From Balaenoptera acutorostrata (lineage: Eukaryota > Chordata > Mammalia > Artiodactyla > Balaenopteridae): a stretch of DNA of 64,000 nucleotides. The notes beneath the pieces are model-generated. The model worked only from the letters and a program-made list of their open reading frames with translations. It did no database searches and was not told the DNA's origin. The stretch spans positions 49,999,153 through 50,063,152 of the forward strand of contig NC_080081.1 in assembly GCF_949987535.1 (NCBI RefSeq), given 5' to 3'. This document shows positions 48,381 through 58,432 of the stretch, piece after piece. The first letter of the stretch is position 1, and each line of letters begins with the position of its first letter. The translations under genes were made by a program, and so were the position numbers.

Positions 48381-48915
48381 TGTAAGATTCTAGCTATATA
48401 ATATTCTGAAAAGGCAAAAGTATGCAGATAGTAAAAAGACCAGTAGTTGCCAAAGATTGGGAGAGGGAGATATGAATTGATGGAGCACAATGGATTTTTA
48501 GGGCAGTAAAAATACTTTGTACACATCATAATGATGGGTACACATCATTATATATGTATATTATATAAATATTAAATTATATAGATATAATATAGTATAA
48601 ATAAATAATTTATAATGTAATATACAAATAATATATATAATATATTATTATATAATATTATATCATATATATCTATAACAAACGTTTAGAATATCAACAC
48701 CAAGAGTGAACTGCAATGTAAACTATGGACCTTAGCTGATTATGATGTGTCAGTGTAGGTTCCTCAGTTAAAACAGATGTACCCCTCTGGTGGGTGTGTT
48801 GACAATGAGGGAGGCTTTATGTGTGGATGCAGGGAGTATACGGGAAATCTCTGTACCTTCCCCTCAATTTTATTGTGAACCTAAAACTGCTCTAAAAACC
48901 AAAGTCTTAATAAAA
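48381..48915 (+). mobile_element. Old L1 3' UTR, right part of the L1 interrupted by L1-A
   Basis: Continues the L1 that was cut at 40,706. It contains AAAAGGCAAAAGTATGCAGA, CAGTAGTTGCCAAAGATTGG, GTGAACTGCAATGTAAACTA and ends CTCTAAAAACCAAAGTCTTA and AATAAAA. The same sequence order occurs at 18,100-18,530. A 130-bp AT-only expansion is present at 48,548-48,675. Confidence 0.92.
48548..48675. repeat. AT-rich low-complexity expansion
   Basis: Imperfect TATA/AATA units with almost no G or C, lying where the related L1 tail at 18.27 kb has only 'catgctattatatctttgtc'. It arose by local expansion after insertion. Confidence 0.88.
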
Positions 48916-50566
48916 TGAAACTAAACAAATAAAAAACAACAACAAAAAATAAACTTCAGCCAACCATAAAGAAAAAAAAAATACTGAGGGTTTTTTTAAC
49001 TTCTCTTTTCTATAGGGTCATTTCTACAACTTTTTCAAAGTCTTCCCAAAAGAAGGTGGAATTCTATTTTAAAATGTTAAAGAAAAATATATTTATAGTG
49101 TTAAAGTATATTAATGGGAAGTACTACTACATCTGAAAGGGAGAAATTCAGGAATCTTTTCTCTCCCTTGATAACCAAGTCACAGACCATTGGGTCAGAA
49201 GGGTCATCTTATTCTTGTTTTCCAAGTCATATGGCCATAATAGTGACAGAATTAAAGGTCCTATGTATGTCTAACCATTTCCCTCTTCTTTCTGAGTGTG
49301 CTGTTCTAGTGTTTGACTTAAGTAATAATTAGATGACCTGCTACATAGAGTCTAAGCACTCTCTTCAATTTACATTTATCTGACTGTCATAAATTATGAA
49401 ATAACAGGCACTGACTTAGATATTGATAAAATTCTAGCTATTCCCACTTTTCCTCTTTTATGTAGTCTTTTAGAACATTGCTGTAAATCAGAATTGTTTA
49501 AAAAAATTTTGTGACACTTTATAACACCAGCATGGATCTTACCATCAATTTTCTATCAATAAGCACTGGAGAAGAATGTTTTGAATCTAAAAGTCAAATA
49601 GGAAAATAACAATTTAAATTTACTGAAATTTTATTATAATATCATAAAAGAGGCTTAAATCTCCCACAAAATGTCTGATTTTGAAAGGCTTCCTGGTGCT
49701 CGTGTCACGATGAGTTAACCACAATATTTAACCTCAGACAACTGACCAATATGCTTGCTAAGAGGGGTTATTTAATTGTGGCCTATTAAACGTTTGATAA
49801 TGTCTGCCAGAGTCAGAAAATTAATATTTCTGAAAGTTAATACGGAACAATATTGAAATTATCTGGAAAAATATCTTAATAAATATTGGTGCACAATAAT
49901 ACAGCCAGATATTTTACATCTAACAATAGTTATTCACCCCATGCCTTATGGCAAGAGGAATGTTTTTAACTATTCTTAAGTAGAAATTAATATTTAAGTT
50001 ATAGTATTTTTGGAAAGGGAAGTCAATATTTACCATATAAGATATATTGGAGCAGGAGTTATTTTATGACTGCTAGATGCATATACTTTAATTTCTGTAG
50101 GGTGTAGTCTAAATATTTCTGAAACACTGATGTTTTATATTTTATTTAATGTAAATGCTTAGTTAAGGACTAAAGACCAAAGAAATATTGAACCATGAGC
50201 TCTTCTTCCACCAGCACCACAACTAATATTATGATTCTCCACTGTCAGCCTGTAAATATGTGAGAGACTCAATTACTGCCTTGTCTAAGTGGTGAAATAT
50301 ATATTTGGTTGCTAAGATCTCTTTGTTTTATTCTTTATCCCATCACAAGATCCTACATGGCAAGGTGCTTGCCTTTGATTCAACAAACTTGAAACTTACT
50401 CATGGTGGGAAAGAAGTGGGAATTCTTTGAAAATACTGTAAGGCAAATAAAAAGCCTGCAGCCACTTGGGACAAGAGATTACAGTTGAAACAAACAGTTT
50501 CATCTTTGTTTTTTCTTAACTAATCAGGTTAAGGTATCTGTTCACAATGCATTTTTATATTTCTCA
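48916..50566. other. Unassigned AT-rich DNA
   Basis: No gene was recognised. The 49,110-49,340 stretch carries a 72-codon plus frame with no motif. Some old repeat sequence may be present but could not be aligned by eye. Confidence 0.45.
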
Positions 50567-50866
50567 AGGGCACATGAGATATTTTCCAAGATAGATCATA
50601 TATTAGGCCACAAAACAGGTCTTAACAAATGTAAGAGGACTGAAATCATATGAAACATCTTTTCTGACCACAATGGTATGAAACTAGAATTTAATTATGT
50701 GAAGAGAACTAGGAAATTCACAAATATGTGGAGATTAAACAACATGCTACTGAACAACCAATGGGTCAAAGATGAAATCAAAATAGAAATAAAAACTATA
50801 ATGAGAAATGTAAAATGTGAAAATTTGTGGGATGCAGTAAAAGCAGTTCTAAGAGGGAAGTCATAG
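50567..50866 (+). mobile_element. L1 ORF2 fragment (endonuclease end), sense
   Basis: A 300-bp piece of ORF2. It has 'agatagatcatatattaggccaca' for the DHILGHK region, then TTTTCTGACCACAATGGTAT (the SDHN motif, catalytic His region), then 'tggagattaaacaacatgctactgaacaacc' (WRLNNMLLNNQ) and GATGCAGTAAAAGCAGTTCT (DAVKAVLRG). It has no tail and no clear duplication, so it is either a fragment cut by later events or a 5' piece. It directly precedes an L1 in the opposite orientation. Confidence 0.85.
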
Positions 50867-50884
50867 TGATATTTTCTAAATAAA

Positions 50885-52430
50885 CTTCTAACTTTGAGGT
50901 AATTGTAGGTTGGCATAAGAAATAGTACAGAGAAATCCCATGTACCTTTTACCCCATTTCCCACAAGAATACTATATTGCAAAGCTATAGAATAAGACCA
51001 CAACCATGATTTTGATATTGTTGCAGTCAAGATACAGAACATTTTCATCATCACAGCATTCCTCATGTTGCCATTTTGTAGAGACATATACCTCGCTCCT
51101 GCCCCCATTCACTCCTTATATCCTGGCAACCAAAATCTCTTCTTCATTTCTATAATTTTTTCAGGTCAAAAATATTGCCTAAAGAGAATCACAGAGTCAT
51201 ACAATATGTAAACTTTTGGAATTATCTTTTTCACTCAGCATAATTCCCTGGAGATTCATCTAAATCCATCAGGAGTTTATTCCTTTGTATTGCTGAGTAG
51301 TATTCTAACGTATGGGTGTACTACAGGTTGTTTACTTATTCAGTCATTAAAGAATGTATGGATTATTTCCAGTTTGGGGCTATTAGCAATAAAAATGTTA
51401 TCAAAATTTGTGTACAGGCTTTTGTGTGGACATAAGTTTTCTTTACTTCTCTGAGATAATAGCTCAATAGTACAATTATTGAGTCATATATTAGTTGCAT
51501 TTTTAGTTGCATAAGAAACTCCTAAATTCTTTTTTGAAATGGCTGTACCATTTTATGTTCCTTACAGCAATGTATCAGTGATCGAGTTTCTTGGCATCCT
51601 CACAATATTTTTTTTTTAACCATTCTGATAGGTGTGCATTAATATTTCATGGTGGTTTTATTTTGCATTTCCCTATGACTAGTTATGTTGAATATCTTTT
51701 CCTTTTCCTTAAGACTTCCTCTCTGACCTACTGATTATTTACAAGTGTTTTACTTATTGTCCAAATGTTTAAGTGTTTAAGTATTTTGCTGTTTTTTAAA
51801 AATTTATTTCTGGTTAAATTCCATTATGGTCAGAGAATACACTGTATATGATTTTCAGTTTACCAAGGTTTCTTTCATGGACCAGAATATCATCTATCTT
51901 GCTATATGCTCCTTGGCACTTGAATAGAGTATGTATTCTGCTGTTGTTGAGTGTAGTGTTTTATAAATTTTGACTACATTCTGTTTCATGATGATCTTGC
52001 AGTATCCTTGCTGATTTTCTATATAGTTGGCTATCAGTTGAGGGAAGTGTGTTGAAATCTCTAGCTTGTGGATTTTTAAATTTGTTCCTTCAATTTTATC
52101 ACTTTTTGCTTCATATAATTCTCAACTTTGTAAGTTTTGTGCATATAAAATTACTATGTTTTCTTCATAAATTTTCCCTCTATGTTATCCAAATAATACA
52201 TTGTCTCTTTATCTCTGATAATTTTACCTGCTCCAAAACCTATCTTGTATGATGTTAGTATAGCCACTCTTACATTGATTTAACTCATGTTCTCATGATA
52301 TAGCTTTTTATGTACTTCTACTTTCAACCTGCTTATTTCATTGTATTTGAAGTGAGTTTCTTGTTGGCAACACAAAGTTTGGTCTTGTTTTTTAATACAT
52401 ATTGCCAACTTCTTCACCTCCAAGCTTGGG
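50885..52430 (-). mobile_element. Ancient antisense L1 with its reverse-transcriptase region missing
   Basis: Reading the minus strand: the endonuclease region of ORF2 (52,430 to ~51,790, including QQETHFKYNEISRLKVE and, near 51,830, TCTGACCATAATGG for SDHN), then after only about 70 bp the ORF2 C-terminal part (51,715-51,480), then a long 3' UTR ending at 50,885 (ACTTTGAGGTAATTGTAGG inverted). About 2 kb of ORF2 that should encode the polymerase is absent. This is either an internal deletion or two adjacent insertions. Divergence is high; no function is possible. Confidence 0.8.
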
Positions 52431-54059
52431 ATCAAGCAAAAAAAAACAAAGAAAACCAAAAGAAACTCACTCAACATGCTATAACTTGTGTCCCAAGAAC
52501 CTTAGCAGTGTGCTTTCTTCTCTCTAACTTTCAGAAATTTCTTTTGTTTGTATTATAAATAATGTTCAGGATTTTTAATTCTACTTAGCAGGTAGAATAG
52601 GGAAAGATATGTCTACTCCAACCTGCCAGTAGCAGAAAAATTATATTGATTTAAAAAAATATATATACTTTTTATTGTGATGATGGTGGGTGAAGAAAAA
52701 TACTGTTTTTAAATCTTATTGTTCTAAAATAATATTTTACATATATCACACATATCATTTGTGATATAAAGTTAGAATACAGATAAGAAAGAAAAGATGA
52801 CCATATAAGACAGAAATGTCTTTTGTTGGGATAAGCAATTAGCAATACTTAATTATCCCAAACTCTCCAGAGCACACATATAAGAAGGAGCCCATTAGTA
52901 AAATGTCCTTCTACCAAATAGGAGGCATTGGAGTATAAATAAGAGGAAACTGAAACTAACTGTAATTTAAATCACACAGTAAGTAATGTCAGTAACAAGA
53001 AGTCATAGGTAAGCTGTTTTCAGTTTTTTTGATAGCTTAACAATGTCATCAAGGACCCAGAATTTCCTGATTTTCTAGTCTGAATTTCCAGTGTGTCCTG
53101 TTTCATCTTCATGACGGCAAACTGACTGCATTGGCTTGATCATCACGTCCAGGAATATTATGTTCAAAGTCCGGAAATAAGAGCAAAGTTATGAGATGAG
53201 ATCACTCATCTCACGTGCCTCTCTCTCTCTGATGGGGACAAAAATTGTCAACAAAACATTTCTAAGCCAACATCATATAATATCTAATTAGCCAGAATTG
53301 AACTAAATTCCTGCTGCAAAGGAAGTCCAGGAAAAAATATATCCGAAAGGAAAAATACTGGGAGGTAGGCATGGAAGAGCATATTCAAAAAGTTCAATTA
53401 TCTACACTTGCAACACCTGATAATCGAGTCTGACACAGTGTTAAATGTGACATATTAAAAGTTCCATTTTACTGAGACTTAGTGTTCATTCACTAATTCA
53501 TTAGATTTTTCACTAATAGCTCTAGGTGACTGTGAGGTAATTCATGTATTACCCAAGCATTATAATAATATATATTTTTTTAATTTATATCTACATGAAT
53601 GTTAATACATAAACACCAAGTTTAAAATCATGTCTTATTATCAGGATTTCCAAAATGTATTCCACAAAACCCTAGTCCTATAACTTCCAAGAAAATAATT
53701 TTCTGAGCTCAAATCAATTTGAGAATTTATTTGAATCCTTCAGATTCTACTAGTCCTTGGAAACTCATGGAACATATATTTAAGCCTCTGAGAAGCCCTA
53801 AAATTAAAAAAAAAAAAAAAAAAAAAAAGTTTAAAGATGTTTAGCTCAGTATTTTCTAAATGTGTAACACTTTTCCCACAATTAAAACTATTTATAATGT
53901 ATAGAAATTGTATTTTTGAAAATATATTCTGAAAAACATTGTCTGCCGTGAATAAACTATTCTAGGAATACAAAGCTAGTCTGCTAAATATACCTAATCT
54001 CATCATCTTTAATATTTAAAATAGCCTGAATCACTAGAATATCCTTTATTTGTATCAGT
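52431..54059. other. Unassigned DNA
   Basis: An A-rich patch is at 52,438-52,465 next to the L1 and an A-run of about 25 is at 53,803-53,828. The stretch 53,640-53,800 (ATGTATTCCACAAAACCCTA...GAGAAGCCCTAAA) resembles an old hAT-type element but could not be identified. No coding frame was found. Confidence 0.4.
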
Positions 54060-54242
54060 AATAGTGATTCCATACATTGCTATTTACAAAATACTTTCTT
54101 TTACATTCTTATTTAATCTCAATAAATTTGGGATTTAATTTCTATTATAGTGGGCAATTTATAGGTGGAGAAAATCAGTGAGTACAAATAATTTATTCCT
54201 TATGCTCAGTTCAGTGATGGAGCTGCAAATAGGAACCAGGTT
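54060..54242 (-). repeat. MIR SINE remnant (antisense)
   Basis: ACAAAATACTTTCTTTTACA, TTCTTATTTAATCTCAATAA, TTTATAGGTGGAGAAAATCA, AGTGATGGAGCTGCAAATAG and GAACCAGGTTTAAATG follow the antisense MIR order (TTTACAGATGAGGAAACTGA ... GGATTCGAACCCAGG). It is well diverged. Confidence 0.7.
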
Positions 54243-54395
54243 TAAATGTTTTCTCTACAACTTACTACTAGCTATTGAACACATTATTTAACATCTTTGA
54301 GTCAAGGTTTTCTCAGCTATAAATGAAGGATGGTTATGAGAATTCAAATAGCTAGCGCTTAGTAAACGCTTAATGAAGGCATGACAGAGATGATC
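54243..54395 (+). repeat. MIR SINE remnant (sense), head-to-head with the previous one
   Basis: 'acaacttactactagctattgaacacattatttaac' corresponds to GCCACTTACTAGCTGTGTGA..., then TTTTCTCAGCTATAAATGAA for TTTCCTCATCTGTAAAATGG, and GCTAGCGCTTAGTAAACGCT for the end region. It is adjacent to an inverted MIR. Confidence 0.7.
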
Positions 54396-54594
54396 ATTAT
54401 TGTTATTATTACTATACTATCACCATACTGATATGTGCACTGCAGCTATATCTTAGAGTTAAAATCATTTGGTTCAGTGGAAAGATTTGATTTCTATTTT
54501 CATATTTCAACTAATACCTGGCTCCTTCATAATCTGCACGGACAATAATAAGTTCCAAAGAAGTATCCACAGACTTAATCATGCCTTTTGTTTT
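54396..54594. other. Short unassigned stretch
   Basis: Nothing recognised. Confidence 0.4.
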
Positions 54595-54915
54595 GACCCA
54601 TTGCCTTTCCATATTCTTTTCCCTCAACCTAGAATTCTATTCCATTACTGGTTCACCTAAAGAGTTGGTACTCACGCTTCACAGTACATCTCAAATGCCA
54701 TTTACATGGTGATATTTTAATTCTATTTTCCAGTGAAGGGCTAGTTCCTCTCCTCTCTAAGTTCTCATCCACACTGTAGCATGACTATTGTATTGTACTT
54801 TTCTATTTATGTCATTGTTTCCTCACTCTATTGCAAACTTCTTGAAAGTCCATGATTTATTCATGTCTGTATTTCTACTGTCTGGCAACATACTGAGAAC
54901 ATGATATGCTTGTTA
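54595..54915 (+). repeat. L2 LINE 3' end
   Basis: L2 landmarks are collinear: 'ttccctcaacctagaattctattcc' for the CTGGAATGCTCTTCCCC region, CATCTCAAATGCCATTTACA for AGCTCAAATGTCACCTCC, CATTGTTTCCTCACTCTATT, CTTCTTGAAAGTCCATGATT for CTCCTTGAGGGCAGGGAC, and TCTACTGTCTGGCAACATAC for the terminal CCTGGCACATAG region. Confidence 0.78.
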
Positions 54916-56591
54916 CATGACATGTGCTATTTTGTCTATCATAAAATACACATCAAAAACATTCACAAAAATGTTCCTGTTTTCTCCAAATTCACGGTTT
55001 CCGCATATTTTATTTAAAAGGGACATACATAATAGAGTTACTGCAAATATTCATCACTAACTAAAAAACAGTATCTTCCCTTCTTAAACTATATCAGTTT
55101 ATTTATAAAATTCAATTGAAAACTACTCATGTGCCTTAATTCATGGGTGCAAGGCTAGAATATCTGTACAGGTATTTCTAACATTGGCAACTGTGGTAGA
55201 ATATTTTTTTTCTTTTTTTGGTAGATACATGTGTATATTTTTTATTCTCTTCAGTTCCCCATGAAAATAATCTCATTTCCACTTCATCAATTCCTTCCAC
55301 TAATTGATGTGAACTTTTTTCACAGTCAAGCACAGACTAATTTTATAATAGTGAGACAAAAAGATTATTTTCAGTTCTTTATGGCCCAAACTCATGTTTC
55401 CTTCTATTTCAGAAATGCTTTTGTAAAGTATCATCTCTTTTTGTCCTTCAAAGGCTGTTTGAAATTTCATAGGAGCTACCAGGTAGCTCTGCATATATTT
55501 CTAAAAATACACTTGCTGGAGGGATTCTGACTTCCTGAGATATCTTTATAGCTTCAACACATAGTGTCCAAAATATAGAAAGCTTTATGAACACACCTAA
55601 AATTTTGTGGTGATTCCATGTCTCATTTGTCTTCAAGGTGGCCTCTGAGAATTTGCAAATTTTCAAATTGAAATTGATGCATAGGTGTTTAAGGGATGTT
55701 TCATGTTATGTTTTTAAGGTGGGCAATATATCCAAGTATAACCTGCACATTAGCATCAATGTTATTATTAGCCTGTTGTTTTTGAATACACAGGTACTCT
55801 GCTGTTTTTTCTTTGAGATCCAGGATCTTATTATTACTCCAAGGCCATTAAGGTAGAAATAAGAGACAACCTAAAAATATTCTATTCCAGAGCTGGAGTT
55901 GAGTTTGCATGTATTGGAAAAACATCTTACCCAGAAGCATTAGGAAAAAGTGTGCACCTACCTAATTCTTAATCTCCCAAAGGAGATTAGAAGGTAAATT
56001 CCCAGTTTTGGCAGAAAAGAAAAGACCAAAAGAGAAAGGTCCATCCCTATTTCGTTAATGTGCAAAGATGCAATAAACCACACAGAAATTTGTCAAATAA
56101 TCAAAGCAAAGGAACCATTGACAGCATGGCTATAAAGTACATCTACTCACTCTCACAAAGATTCTGGTATCCCAAGGGTAACAGTGAAACACAAAGAGCT
56201 GCTGGACAGCAAATAATAGAATTAAGAGGGTCAAAGATACATGGACAGGTGACTGAAGGCTGGAAGTTTTTGCCCCCAAGTCCTTTGAAGTAATTTAGTG
56301 CTCTTTAAACATGGCTCATCAGGGTGGAAAATGCTGAACCACTGTGATATGAATTTTCACACCAACTCAGTGGGATGGGAATTTGAAGAGTAATTAAACC
56401 TAGTTAAAGGTGACAAAGTTTATTTTTTTACATGCATGTGTTATGACGTTCTTTGAATTAGCACAAAATTAGGATGCATCTCCTCATTCATGTGAACCCA
56501 CTAAAGGCAGATTTCTTTCAAGGAGTTTGAAAGGACTTTTTCTGGGTCTTGAGAGAATCATATTAACTTGCCTTTTGTTTTGGTACTTAAG
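54916..56591. other. Unassigned DNA up to the L1-B insertion
   Basis: No gene or repeat was recognised. A 99-codon plus frame (55,231-55,530) and a 77-codon plus frame (56,060-56,293) are open but have overlapping frames or no motif and no codon bias that I can see. Composition from 55,860 to 56,580 looks unique. Confidence 0.4.
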
Positions 56592-56603
56592 AGAGTAAAT
56601 CAA

Positions 56604-57502
56604 GAGATTGGTTCAAGGTGGCGGAGTAGAAGCATGTGCTCTCACTACCTCTTGTGAGAGCACCAGAATCACAACTAACTGCTGAACAATCATTGACAGG
56701 AAGACACTGGAACTCACCAAAAAAGACACCCCACATCCAAAACAAAGGAGAAACCACAATGAGATGGTAGGAGGGGCACAATCACAATAAAATCAAATCC
56801 CATAAATGCTGGGTGGGTGACTCACAAACTGGAGAACACTTATACCACAGAAGTCCACCCACTGGAGTAAAGGTTCTGAGCCCCATGTGAGGATTCCCAA
56901 CCTGGGGGTCCGGCAATGGGAAGAGGAATTCCTAGAGAATCAGACTTTGAAAGCTAGCAGGGTTTGATTGCAGGACTTCAACAGGACTGGGGAAAACAGA
57001 GAATCCACTCTTGGAGGGCACACACAAAGTAGTGTGCCCATCAGGATCCAGGGGAAGGAGCACTGACCCCATAGGACACTGAACCTACCTGCTAGTGTTG
57101 AAGGGTTTCTTGCAGAGACAAGGGGTGGGTGTGGATCAAGGTGAGGACAAGGACACTGGCAGCAGAAGTACTGGGAAGTACTCCTCAGCATGAGTCCTCT
57201 GAGAGTCTGCCATTAGCTCTACCAAAGAGCCCAGGTAGGCTCAAGTTTTGGGTCGCCTCTGGTCAAAAAAAAACAGGGAGGGAACCCAGCCCCACCCATC
57301 AGCAGACAAGCAGATTAAAATTTTATTGAGCTCTTCCCAACAGGGCAACACCCAACTCTACCCACCATGAGTCCCTCCCATCAGGAAATTTGCAAAACCC
57401 TTTTATATAGCCGCATCCACCAAGGGCAGTCAGTAGAAGCAAGAAGAACTACAGTCCTGCAGCCAGTGGAATAAAAACCACATTCACAGAAAGAGAAACA
57501 GG
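56604..57502 (+). promoter_or_regulatory. L1-B 5' UTR with putative internal promoter region
   Basis: About 0.9 kb from the element's first base to the ORF1 start. It begins GATTGGTTCAAGGTGGCGGA; a GGCGGAG motif near the start is typical of L1 promoters and overlaps a possible YY1-type site, by family knowledge. It shares only patches with the much longer L1-A 5' UTR, mainly at 56,890-57,180 (CTGGGGGTCCGGCAATGGGA; AGGACAAGGACACTGGCAGC), so the two belong to different subfamilies. Confidence 0.75.
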
Positions 57503-58432
57503 ATGAAAAGGCAGAGGGCTATGCACCAGATGAAGGAACAAGATAAAACCCCAGAAAAACAACTAAATGAAGTGCAGATAGGCAACTTTCCAGAAAAAGA
57601 ATTCAGAATAATGAAAGTGAAGATGATCCAAGCTCTCAGAATAAGAATGGGAGCAAAAATCGAGAAGATGAAAGAAATGTTTAACAAAGAACTAGAAGAA
57701 TTAAAGAAAAAACACTTAGAAGAATTAAAGAACAAACAAACAGAGACGAACAGTACAATGACTGAAATGAAAAATACACTAGAAGGAATCAAAAGCAGAA
57801 TAACTGAGGCAGAAGAACAGATAAGTGACCCGGAAGACAGAATGGTGGAATTCACTGATGTAGAACAGAATAAGGAAAAAAGAAGGAACAGAAATGAAGA
57901 CAGACTAAGACACCTCTAGGACAACAGTAAACACAACAGCATTTGCATTATAGGGGTCCCAGAAGGAGAAGAGAGAGAGAAAGGACCAGAGAAAATATTT
58001 GAAGAGATTATAGTTGAAAACTTACCTAACATGGGAAACGAAAAAGCTAGCCAAGTCCAGGAAGGGCAGAGAGTCTCATACAGGATAAACTCAAGGAGAA
58101 ACACGCCAAGACACATAGTAATCAAATTGACAAAAATTACAGACAAAGAAAAATTATTGAAAGGAGCAAGGGAAAAATGACAAATAACATACAAGGGAAC
58201 TCCCATAAGGTTAACAGCTGATTTCTCAGCAGAAACTCTACAAGCCAGAAGGGAGTGGCATGACATATATAAAGTAATGAAAGGGAAGAACCTAAAAACA
58301 AGATTACTCTACCCAGCAAATATCTCACTCAGATTCGATGGAGAAATCAAAAGCTTTACAGACAAGCAAAAGCTAAGAGAATTCAACACAATCAAACCAG
58401 CTCTACAACAAATGTTAAAGGAACATCTCTAA
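57503..58432 (+). pseudogene. L1-B ORF1, nearly intact: one frame, two premature stops
   Basis: The ATG at 57,503 opens MKRQRAMHQMKEQDK, the usual cetartiodactyl ORF1 start. The frame runs 310 codons to TAA at 58,430-58,432 without any frameshift; only TAG at 57,917-57,919 (codon 139) and TGA at 58,178-58,180 (codon 226) interrupt it. Order: a basic N-terminus; a Glu/Lys-rich coiled coil (about residues 20-125, where ELKKKHLEELKNK is a local repeat); an RRM-like domain with IIGVPEGEEREKGPEKIFEE (about 145-165) and NTPRHIVIKLTKI; and a C-terminal domain with ADFSAETLQARREW, ending KPALQQMLKEHL. ORF1p coats L1 RNA as a trimeric chaperone. As it stands only a 138-residue coiled-coil fragment could be made. 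Confidence 0.93.

Noticed and set aside
50567..52430. The opposed L1 pieces as one L1 with a twin-priming 5' inversion
   Set aside because: In twin priming the inverted 5' piece lies at the far end from the poly(A) tail. Here the sense piece lies outside the tail end (50,885) of the antisense L1, so the geometry is wrong.
55231..55530. 99-codon plus-strand frame
   Set aside because: A competing minus-strand frame covers most of it, it is Phe/His/Leu-rich as expected from T-rich DNA, and it has no motif.
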